64,000 nt of DNA from Cryomorphaceae bacterium 1068 (GTDB lineage: Bacteria; Bacteroidota; Bacteroidia; Flavobacteriales_D; Cryomorphaceae), in assembly GCA_027214385.1 (NCBI GenBank), contig JAPVXR010000001.1, positions 372,001 through 436,000 on the forward strand. Direction: 5' to 3'. A program made the position numbers and the translations under genes. The notes beneath the pieces are model-generated. The model worked only from the letters and a program-made list of their open reading frames with translations. It did no database searches and had not been told where the DNA came from. Positions 33,064-40,722 of this stretch are shown piece by piece. Position 1 is the stretch's first letter, and every line of letters begins with the position of its first letter.

Positions 33064-34380
33064 ATGAAGACGAAGACCCTAAAAAAGAACAAGGTTAATG
33101 TAGTTACTCTAGGCTGCTCAAAGAATATCTACGACAGTGAGGTAATGATGAACCAGCTTCAGGCAAATAAGTATGACGTGGTGCATGAAAGTGACGACGG
33201 AGATGCCTCAGTCGTTATCATCAATACCTGTGGATTTATCGATAATGCCAAGCAAGAGAGTATTGACACCATTATTCAATGGGCTGATGCCAAAGAGCGT
33301 GGATTTGTAGATAAAGTCTACGTTACGGGATGTCTTTCGGAACGGTATAAGGGAGATCTTGAAACAGAAATCCCCGAAGTGGATGCCTATTTCGGTACGC
33401 GTGAATTACCTCGATTGCTGAAAACTCTGAAGGCTGATTACAAGCATGAGTTAGTGGGAGAGCGATTGCTCACGACTCCATCTCATTACGCCTATTTCAA
33501 AATTGCAGAGGGATGTGACCGACCTTGCTCGTTTTGTGCCATTCCGCTAATGCGTGGTAAGCACCGCTCAACTCCAATCGAGGAATTGGTGGAGCAAGCC
33601 AAGGGACTTGCAGCGAAAGGAGTAAAAGAGCTGATGCTTATTGCACAAGATTTAACTTATTACGGCCTTGATATTTATAAGAAGCGAGAGTTAGCGAAAT
33701 TGCTTCAGGCTTTAGCTGATGTGGAAGGAATCGAATGGATTCGTTTGCACTACGCCTTTCCGAGTGGCTTTCCTATGGAGGTGCTCGATGTGATGCGCGA
33801 GCATCCAAACGTTTGCCTATATCTCGATATCCCACTTCAACACGCCTCAACGCGAATGCTCAAAGCGATGCGACGAGGAATCACCCGAGAGAAGACGACT
33901 GAATTGATCCGCAAAATTCGCGAGCAGGTTCCCGGAATCGCTGTGAGAACAACCCTCATTTCCGGATACCCTGGCGAGAGTGAAGAAGACCACGCTGAAA
34001 TGTTGGAATGGGTTGGCGAAATGCGCTTTGACCGATTGGGCTGTTTCACCTATTCGCACGAGGAGAATACGCATGCTTTTAATTCGGAGGACGACGTCCC
34101 TGAAGAATTGAAGAAGCAACGTGCCGATGAAATTATGGAATTGCAAAGCGGCATTTCACACGAGATCAATCAAGAAAAAGTTGGTAAAACCTTTAAGGTG
34201 ATGATCGATCGAGTAGAAGGTAACGACTACATCGGTCGCACCGAATTTGACTCACCCGAGGTGGACAACGAAGTGATTATTCCTAAATCGACGGGCTATG
34301 CGCGGATTGGTGATTTTGCCGAAGTGAAGATCACGGATTGTGCTCCGTATGATCTCTATGGGGAGTTGGTCGCTCCTTAA
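33064..34380 (+). CDS. rimO: Ribosomal protein S12 methylthiotransferase
   Basis: A 438-residue radical-SAM enzyme. The N-terminal UPF0004 domain has three cluster cysteines (LGCSKN, NTCGF, TGCLS). The radical-SAM motif CDRPCSFC (CxxxCxxC) lies near residue 155 with the RimO-typical AIPLMRGKHRS after it, and a C-terminal TRAM domain ends the protein (GKTFKVMIDR ... YDLYGELV). It adds a methylthio group to an aspartate of uS12. The MLIAQDLTYYG and DIPLQHAS motifs distinguish RimO from MiaB. It is co-directional with ftsY. Confidence 0.96.
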   Translation: MKTKTLKKNKVNVVTLGCSKNIYDSEVMMNQLQANKYDVVHESDDGDASVVIINTCGFIDNAKQESIDTIIQWADAKERGFVDKVYVTGCLSERYKGDLETEIPEVDAYFGTRELPRLLKTLKADYKHELVGERLLTTPSHYAYFKIAEGCDRPCSFCAIPLMRGKHRSTPIEELVEQAKGLAAKGVKELMLIAQDLTYYGLDIYKKRELAKLLQALADVEGIEWIRLHYAFPSGFPMEVLDVMREHPNVCLYLDIPLQHASTRMLKAMRRGITREKTTELIRKIREQVPGIAVRTTLISGYPGESEEDHAEMLEWVGEMRFDRLGCFTYSHEENTHAFNSEDDVPEELKKQRADEIMELQSGISHEINQEKVGKTFKVMIDRVEGNDYIGRTEFDSPEVDNEVIIPKSTGYARIGDFAEVKITDCAPYDLYGELVAP

Positions 34381-34584
34381 GAATTCCTTCAGTCTTATAG
34401 TAGATTTCATCTTTTGTTAATCTGCTCTCCACATGTTTTTGAATACTGTGAGCTCCTTCCCTTCTAGGAGTTGACTTATGCAAGTCTCTTGCTTGAGGCT
34501 GGAGTGAATTGTTTAGCAAGTCCTAAGAAACCCTAAATAAAACGGCGCATTTTTCCGATATTTGCCCCCTCAAAATAAACCTCT

Positions 34585-36273
34585 ATGAGCGACGACAAAA
34601 AAGTCATATTCTCCATGGTGAAGGTCAATAAGACCACACCTCAAGGAAAGCAAATACTCAAAGACATATACCTCTCCTTTTTCTACGGAGCGAAAATCGG
34701 AATCCTCGGTCTCAACGGGGCGGGAAAATCAACGGTGTTGAAGATTATCGCTGGTCTAGATGAAGCCTACAAAGGCGAAGTAGTTCGTTCTCCTGGATAC
34801 ACTCTTGGCTACTTGCCGCAGGAACCCGAATTGGATGAATCCAAAACAGTGAAGGAAATCGTGATGGAAGGGGTGAAAGAAATTACCGACGTACTTCAGG
34901 AATATGAAGACATCAATAACAAGTTCATGGACGAAGAGATCATGAACGACCCCGACAAAATGCAGAAGTTGATCGATCGCCAAGCGGAAGTACAGGAGCG
35001 GATCGAAGCACTCGGTGCATGGGACTTGGATACGAAATTAGAGATCGCCATGGATGCCCTTCGAACGCCTGAAGGTGATACTCCTGTAAAGAACCTTTCG
35101 GGTGGGGAACGTCGTCGCGTCGCACTGTGCCGACTCCTTTTGCAAGAGCCTGATATCTTGCTACTCGATGAGCCTACCAACCACCTCGATGCCGAATCGG
35201 TAATGTGGCTGGAGCAGCACCTACAACAGTACAAAGGAACGGTACTGGCCGTGACTCACGACCGTTACTTCCTAGACAATGTAGCGGGATGGATTCTCGA
35301 GCTCGACCGCGGACAGGGTATTCCTTGGGAAGGAAACTATAGCTCGTGGCTCGACCAGAAATCCAAGAGACTTGCGCAGGAAGAGAAAAAAGAGAGCAAG
35401 CGACGAAAAGAATTGGAGCGCGAGTTGGAATGGGTTCGCATGAATCCAAAAGGCCGCCAAGCCAAGAATAAAGCACGTATCGCCAACTACGACAAGATGA
35501 TGGCTGAAGGCACCAAGGACAAGGAACAACGCATTTCCTTGGCTATTCCTAACGGTCCACGACTCGGGAACGAAGTAATCGAAGCGGTGGATGTGTCGAA
35601 AGGATACGGCGACCGTCTGCTTTACGAAGGACTGAATTTCAAATTGCCACCCGCAGGTATCGTGGGAATCATAGGACCGAACGGTGCAGGTAAAACCACT
35701 TTATTTCGCATGATAATGGGTGAGGAAAAACCCGATTCAGGTGAATTCAAAATCGGCGAAACGGTAGAAATCGGATATGTGGATCAGCAACATGATGATC
35801 TCGATCCAGAGAAAACAGTCTGGGAAGTTGTTTCAGGTGGAACGGAGTTTTTGGAAGTAGGCGGAGAGAAAGTCAACTCACGTGCTTACTGCTCCAAATT
35901 CAACTTTAATGGCCCCGAGCAGAACAAGAAAGTCGGAGTGCTTTCCGGTGGCGAGCGAAACCGACTGCACTTGGCAATGACTTTAAAAACAGAAGCAAAC
36001 GTGCTCCTGCTCGATGAGCCGACCAACGATATTGATGTGAATACTCTTCGTGCTTTGGAAGAAGGTATTCAGAGTTTCGCGGGCTGCGCCGTGGTAATCT
36101 CTCACGACCGCTGGTTCCTCGACCGAATCTGTACGCATATTCTCGCATTCGAGGGAGACTCACAAGTGTACTATTTCGAAGGTTCGTTTAGCGAATACGA
36201 AGAAAACAAGAAGAAACGATTGGGTGATGTGAGCCCGAAGCGGATTAAGTATCGGAAGTTGGTACGTGGATAA
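34585..36273 (+). CDS. ettA: Energy-dependent translational throttle protein EttA (ABC-F)
   Basis: A 562-residue soluble ABC-F ATPase with two ABC domains. Domain 1 has GLNGAGKST, the signature LSGGERRRVALCRLL and LLLDEPTNHLDAESV. Domain 2 has GPNGAGKTT, LSGGERNRLHLAMTL and LLLDEPTNDIDVNTLRALEE. The linker contains RRKELERELEWVRMNPKGRQAKNKARI. The long arm insert in domain 1 (residues about 90-135) and PTNDIDVNTLRALEE mark EttA. It binds the ribosomal E site and gates the first elongation steps by ATP level. A 204-base gap precedes it, with no clear promoter except a GATATTTG near 34557. Confidence 0.95.
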   Translation: MSDDKKVIFSMVKVNKTTPQGKQILKDIYLSFFYGAKIGILGLNGAGKSTVLKIIAGLDEAYKGEVVRSPGYTLGYLPQEPELDESKTVKEIVMEGVKEITDVLQEYEDINNKFMDEEIMNDPDKMQKLIDRQAEVQERIEALGAWDLDTKLEIAMDALRTPEGDTPVKNLSGGERRRVALCRLLLQEPDILLLDEPTNHLDAESVMWLEQHLQQYKGTVLAVTHDRYFLDNVAGWILELDRGQGIPWEGNYSSWLDQKSKRLAQEEKKESKRRKELERELEWVRMNPKGRQAKNKARIANYDKMMAEGTKDKEQRISLAIPNGPRLGNEVIEAVDVSKGYGDRLLYEGLNFKLPPAGIVGIIGPNGAGKTTLFRMIMGEEKPDSGEFKIGETVEIGYVDQQHDDLDPEKTVWEVVSGGTEFLEVGGEKVNSRAYCSKFNFNGPEQNKKVGVLSGGERNRLHLAMTLKTEANVLLLDEPTNDIDVNTLRALEEGIQSFAGCAVVISHDRWFLDRICTHILAFEGDSQVYYFEGSFSEYEENKKKRLGDVSPKRIKYRKLVRG

Positions 36274-36296
36274 TTGACGATATTACGAGGTATTAA

Positions 36297-36345
36297 GTAT
36301 AAAGACGGGTTTTACTCTTAATACTTAATACTGCCGTCTTAATAC
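36297..36345. repeat. Long-loop inverted repeat in the hisS leader
   Basis: GTATAAAGACGG (36297-36308) and CCGTCTTAATAC (36334-36345) form 12-base arms with one mismatch around a 25-base loop, which itself contains TTAATACTTAATACT. It lies 10 bases before hisS. It could be a leader hairpin or an intergenic repeat. Confidence 0.5.
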
Positions 36346-36355
36346 TGAATAACAT

Positions 36356-37732
36356 ATGCCCAACACCCCTAAAGGAACAAGAGATTTTCTGCCTGACGTC
36401 GTTCGCAAGCGAAACTACATCTTCGGGACGATACGTGCGGTTTTTGAGAAGTACGGCTATCAGCCGATTGAGACTCCCGCGATGGAGAACTTGGAAACCT
36501 TAACAGGGAAGTATGGCGATGAAGGGGATCGATTGATTTTTAAGATTCTACAACGCGATCAAAAATTACAGAAAGCACTCAGCGCTGTCCTAAATCAAGG
36601 AGAAACTGAAGATGGGAAGTTGTCGGAAAAAAATCTGGCGGATATTGCATTAAGATACGACCTCACCGTTCCCTTTGCGCGATTCGTCGTCCAGCACCAA
36701 AACGACCTCAGCTTCCCTTTCAGGCGCTACCAAATTCAACCTGTTTGGAGAGCTGACCGTCCGCAGAAAGGCCGCTACCGCGAGTTTTTTCAATGCGATG
36801 CCGATGTGGTGGGAACCGATTCGCTGAGATGTGAAGTGGAGTATTGCCAGATTTTCGATGAGGTATTTTCCGAGCTGGGATTGCCTGTTGAGATTCGTCT
36901 CAATAACCGAAAACTGCTCGCAGCTCTGGCCGAATACATCGGTGAGAAAGACCGTTTGGTGCCGATGACCATCGCCATTGACAAGCTGGACAAGATGCCT
37001 ATGAATGCCGTTTTGGAAGATTTGCGAAAGCAGGAGTTTCCCGAGTCGGCCATCGATAAGCTTAAAAGTTTTTTGGAAATAGCCGCCGAGAAATTGCCCA
37101 ATGCCGAGATGCTGAATCGAGTTGCAACGCTTTTGGGCGAAAGCCCAGAAGGTCAAAAAGGAGTAGAGGAACTCCGATTTATCTTGGAAAAGATTGAGAA
37201 GCTAGGAATGGAATCGGCCAAAATCGTTTTGGACTTGAGTCTTGCCCGCGGACTGAATTATTACACTGGTGCCATTTTCGAGGTGAGGCCATTGACAGAA
37301 AGTCAAGTAGGTAGTATCTGTGGCGGCGGACGTTATGACGACCTCACGGGAATTTTCGGAATGCCGAACATGTCGGGAGTAGGAATCTCTTTTGGTGCCG
37401 ACCGAATCTACGATCTTCTCGAAGCCGAGAATGCCTTTCCCGATAAGGAGACCGAAGGCACGAAATTGCTTTTTGTGAATTTTGGCGAAAGCGAAGCCGA
37501 CTACTGCCACAATGCTTTGGTGAAAATCAGAAAGGCAGGCATCCGTGCGGAGCTTTATCCCGATGGGGCCAAGATGAAAAAGCAAATGAAGTACGCCAAC
37601 GACAAACAAGTACCTTTTGTGGCACTAGTGGGGGAGAACGAGATGAACAGTGGCCACCTGACCCTGAAAGACATGGAGAGCGGCGAGCAATTTGCCCTCG
37701 ACATTGACGAACTCATTCAAAAACTCACTTGA
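36356..37732 (+). CDS. hisS: Histidine--tRNA ligase
   Basis: A 458-residue class II aminoacyl-tRNA synthetase. PKGTRDFLPD starts the family; motif 2 is FRRYQIQPVWRADRPQKGR; the histidine-specific loops are LARGLNYYTGAIFEV and GGGRYDDL; the C-terminal anticodon-binding domain begins near residue 365 (LLFVNFGESE). It charges tRNA-His in the cytosol. Its stop overlaps the ATG of the histidine ammonia-lyase gene by one base. A hairpin-capable leader lies just before the start. Confidence 0.96.
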   Translation: MPNTPKGTRDFLPDVVRKRNYIFGTIRAVFEKYGYQPIETPAMENLETLTGKYGDEGDRLIFKILQRDQKLQKALSAVLNQGETEDGKLSEKNLADIALRYDLTVPFARFVVQHQNDLSFPFRRYQIQPVWRADRPQKGRYREFFQCDADVVGTDSLRCEVEYCQIFDEVFSELGLPVEIRLNNRKLLAALAEYIGEKDRLVPMTIAIDKLDKMPMNAVLEDLRKQEFPESAIDKLKSFLEIAAEKLPNAEMLNRVATLLGESPEGQKGVEELRFILEKIEKLGMESAKIVLDLSLARGLNYYTGAIFEVRPLTESQVGSICGGGRYDDLTGIFGMPNMSGVGISFGADRIYDLLEAENAFPDKETEGTKLLFVNFGESEADYCHNALVKIRKAGIRAELYPDGAKMKKQMKYANDKQVPFVALVGENEMNSGHLTLKDMESGEQFALDIDELIQKLT

Positions 37733-39237
37733 TGCAACACGCCATTTCTGATGAATATTTAACCCTGGACAAAGTAGACGAGATCGTTCGTTCAGGTGCG
37801 AAGTTGGAGTTGAGTGAAGGAGCGAAGAAGAAAATTATCAAGTGCCGGGAGTATCTGGACCAACGAATGGAGAAATCCGATGATCCGATCTATGGAATTA
37901 ACACTGGGTTCGGTTCATTGTGCAACACCACAATCAGCAATGAAAGTCTTGGGCAATTGCAGCAAAATCTGGTGACCTCCCATGCGGCGGGAACGGGAAA
38001 AACAATTCGGCCCGAGCTGATCAGATTGATGCTTTTGCTAAAGATTCAAGGCTTGTCTTACGGCCATTCGGGCGCTACACTTGAATTGGTAGAGCGATTG
38101 ATTTGGCATTATAACAACAATGTCCTTCCTGTGATTTACGATCAAGGAAGCCTCGGCGCTTCGGGCGATCTGGCCCCATTGGCCCACTTGGCCTTGCCGT
38201 TGCTCGGTCTCGGCGAAGTTTGGGAAAAAGGCGAGAAGCGTCCAACTGCTCAGATTTTGGCCAATTACGGCTTGGAGCCTTTGGCTTTGAAAAGTAAGGA
38301 GGGCTTGGCGATGCTGAACGGTACTCAGTTTATGAGTGCTTATGGAGTGGCCATTTGCCTGGATGCAAAACGGCTACTCGACATGGCCGACCTGATTGGC
38401 GCGACGTCTCTCGAGGCGTATGATGGACGCCCCGAACCGTTTAACGATGCGGTGCATGTAGTGCGTCGTCAGCCGGGACAGCGAATGGTGGCAGAGCATT
38501 TCCGAAACCTGCTGGGCGACAGCGAGAATTTCTACAAGGCCAAAGCCCACGTTCAGGATCCCTATAGTTTCCGTTGCATTCCTCAAGTGCATGGAGCGGC
38601 CCGCGATGCGGTGAACCACTGCCTCGATGTTTTTGAGAATGAGATCAATTCCGTTACTGACAACCCTACCATCTTTCCCGAAATGGATGAGATCATTTCG
38701 GCAGGAAATTTCCACGGAGAACCTTTGGCACTGGCCCTGGATTTTATGGCGATTGCTATGGCCGAGATCGGCAGCATTTCCGAACGGAGAATTTATAAAT
38801 TGGTGGGAGGAACCCGTGGTTTGCCCGCCTTCCTGGTCGCGAACCCAGGATTGAACTCGGGATTTATGATCCCTCAATACACAGCCGCGAGTATCGTGAG
38901 CAAGAACAAGCAGCTCTGCACGCCCGCCTCTGTTGATACCATTGACTCGTCCAACGGGCAGGAAGACCACGTGAGTATGGGAGCCAACGCTGCTGTGAAA
39001 ACCATGGAAGTTGTAGAAAACGTGCAGTCCGTTCTAGCCATTGAGCTTTTGAATGCCTGCCAAGCGCTTCACCTTAGGGGAACGGAAGGTTGTGCTTCCG
39101 GCATCAAAAACCTGTATGCCGCTTACCGCAAAACTGTTCCTGCTATCGAGCACGATCAAGAGATGTACTTATTAATTGCGAAGAGCAAGGAGTTTTTAGA
39201 TGAACTTTTGGTGAGTAAGTATCTTCAAAAGAAATGA
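37732..39237 (+). CDS. hutH: Histidine ammonia-lyase
   Basis: A 501-residue MIO-dependent aromatic amino acid lyase. The MIO prosthetic group forms from Ala-Ser-Gly in GSLGASGDLAPLAHLAL near residue 145. The selectivity motif LVTSHAAGTGK carries the Ser-His pair typical of histidine lyases rather than the HL or FL of tyrosine or phenylalanine lyases. GTQFMSAYG, DNPTIFPE and QEDHVSMGANA are further family motifs. It deaminates histidine to urocanate. No other hut gene is in the window. The one-base overlap with hisS is notable because both enzymes use histidine. Confidence 0.92.
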   Translation: MQHAISDEYLTLDKVDEIVRSGAKLELSEGAKKKIIKCREYLDQRMEKSDDPIYGINTGFGSLCNTTISNESLGQLQQNLVTSHAAGTGKTIRPELIRLMLLLKIQGLSYGHSGATLELVERLIWHYNNNVLPVIYDQGSLGASGDLAPLAHLALPLLGLGEVWEKGEKRPTAQILANYGLEPLALKSKEGLAMLNGTQFMSAYGVAICLDAKRLLDMADLIGATSLEAYDGRPEPFNDAVHVVRRQPGQRMVAEHFRNLLGDSENFYKAKAHVQDPYSFRCIPQVHGAARDAVNHCLDVFENEINSVTDNPTIFPEMDEIISAGNFHGEPLALALDFMAIAMAEIGSISERRIYKLVGGTRGLPAFLVANPGLNSGFMIPQYTAASIVSKNKQLCTPASVDTIDSSNGQEDHVSMGANAAVKTMEVVENVQSVLAIELLNACQALHLRGTEGCASGIKNLYAAYRKTVPAIEHDQEMYLLIAKSKEFLDELLVSKYLQKK

Positions 39238-39342
39238 TGAATATGACAATGAAGAATTTAAAATGAGGATTGTCCGCTCTCGACTCGTGACACAATTTTA
39301 GGGCCGTTTGCTAATCAGTTAGCAGGAACGCTAATCGAACTT

Positions 39343-39405
39343 GAACATTTTTAATTCTCAATTGCTCATTCTTAATCGAACATCCCTAATTGAACATTCT
39401 TAATT
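39343..39405 (+). repeat. 14-bp imperfect tandem repeat at the start of a membrane-protein gene
   Basis: Three contiguous 14-base units (39364-39377, 39378-39391, 39392-39405) follow the pattern GAACATtctTAATT. A fourth clear copy at 39343-39356 is out of phase by half a unit. The last unit runs into the earliest possible TTG start of the next gene. Confidence 0.6.
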
Positions 39406-39880
39406 GCACCATTTGAAACCTATCCATACCCAATTCTTCAAAGTCATTTGTTTCCTGAGTTTGCTCAACGCGTCTTACGGAATTATCTCGGGAGTGCTCG
39501 GAGCCATCGCTCCGCCGGATGTGGATCAGGCCTTTATAGATGGCTTCATGGAGCGGCTTGATCAATTTGAATTACCGATGGAAGGGCTTCGCGACGATGT
39601 AAAGACCTATTACCTCAACCTGATGCTGACGATGGGAAATGTAGCAGCTGCCAATTTTCTCTTTTTTGGGATTGAGATGATCGGGGTCATATTGATGTTT
39701 CGACTCAACCGAATCGGTTTTGTACTCTACATCGCTTCGCAAATCGGTTTGGCATTTATTCCTGCCGTCTTTGGTGGCTTTAGCCAATTTGGAATTGCCG
39801 TGCTTGTTTTCACCTTGCTTTGGAATCTGGTTTGGATCATCATGTACCAAACACAAGTCAAGAAATTCCCCAAGGAGTGA
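39404..39880 (+). CDS. Hypothetical four-helix membrane protein (non-ATG start)
   Basis: Up to 158 residues with about four transmembrane segments (FFKVICFLSLLNASYGIISG, then three between residues 65 and 150) and a short extracytoplasmic loop after the first helix (DQAFIDGFMERLDQFELP). No family recognised. No in-frame ATG precedes the first helix; the candidates are TTG at 39404 or 39413. The earlier one lies inside a 14-bp tandem repeat, so 39413 is at least as likely. Its stop overlaps the GTG start of the hydrolase gene by 3 bases, so the two are coupled. Confidence 0.6.
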   Translation: MHHLKPIHTQFFKVICFLSLLNASYGIISGVLGAIAPPDVDQAFIDGFMERLDQFELPMEGLRDDVKTYYLNLMLTMGNVAAANFLFFGIEMIGVILMFRLNRIGFVLYIASQIGLAFIPAVFGGFSQFGIAVLVFTLLWNLVWIIMYQTQVKKFPKE

Positions 39881-40566
39881 AAAAGATTTACCTCTTTTCC
39901 GGCATGGGTGCCGATACTCGCCTATTTAAAAATCTCGGCTCGATCGAAGGCTACGAATTGGTTCCATTGGAATTTATTCATCCCAAAGAATCGAAAACGT
40001 TAAGGGACTATGCACAGCTTTTAGCGGAGCACTACACTTTCGAAGAGCCTTATTTTCTCGGTGGAATTTCCATGGGTGGAATGATTGCTCAGGAGCTGGC
40101 GCACGTAACCAATCCCTCGGGATTGGTGCTCATCTCCACAGCGACTTCACGAGCAGAAATGCCCCTGCTATTTGAATGGGCTCGCCAACTTCGATTGGCT
40201 TCACTTTTTAATAAACCCGCTCTTGAAGGCATAGCCAAATTTGCCGATCAGTTTACGATGAAGTCTCCCGAAGGGCGGAAGCTATTTTTGGATATGCTTC
40301 ACGATTCTGATCCTGATTTCATGAAGTTTGGGGCTAAGTCTATCCTCGAATGGGAACCACCTGAAAACAAGCTTCCCACGGTGCGCATCCACGGAACGAT
40401 CGACCGGGTTTTCCCCGCATCAAAGATCACCGATGCTACGATGATCGAAGGAGGCAATCATTTTATGATTTTTGAGAGAGGGGAGGAAATAACGAAAATT
40501 ATTTCCCAAACAATTGATGATATATTGGTTAGAATAAATTACCTCTCAGACGAATGCCGCTCATAA
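39877..40566 (+). CDS. Alpha/beta hydrolase (GTG start)
   Basis: A 229-residue alpha/beta hydrolase: KKIYLFSGMGADTRLF (oxyanion region), nucleophile elbow GGISMGG near residue 70, acid residue in HGTIDRVFP and catalytic histidine in EGGNHFMIF. The GTG at 39877 overlaps the upstream stop (GTGA) and gives the normal N-terminus; the open frame upstream has no homologous look. Substrate unknown; the family includes esterases and acyl-transfer hydrolases. Confidence 0.82.
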   Translation: MKKIYLFSGMGADTRLFKNLGSIEGYELVPLEFIHPKESKTLRDYAQLLAEHYTFEEPYFLGGISMGGMIAQELAHVTNPSGLVLISTATSRAEMPLLFEWARQLRLASLFNKPALEGIAKFADQFTMKSPEGRKLFLDMLHDSDPDFMKFGAKSILEWEPPENKLPTVRIHGTIDRVFPASKITDATMIEGGNHFMIFERGEEITKIISQTIDDILVRINYLSDECRS

Positions 40567-40722
40567 CCTTATGGCCGCCGTTCGTACAAAAGTTGATTCC
40601 CTTGCATATTATTCTTTCACCTTTGCGCAGTTATCCAGTCGGTATTTTTACGATTCCCGTGCAACCTTTTGGGATTTACGTGTCACTAGGAGCAAGAACC
40701 AAAACGAAACAATAAATTAACC

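Noticed and set aside
36650-37156. Minus-strand frame of 168 codons inside hisS
   Set aside because: Lies wholly antisense to the well-supported histidyl-tRNA synthetase gene and shows no domain.
38374-38970. Minus-strand frame of 198 codons inside hutH
   Set aside because: Antisense shadow of a clear histidine ammonia-lyase; no recognisable motif or start signal.
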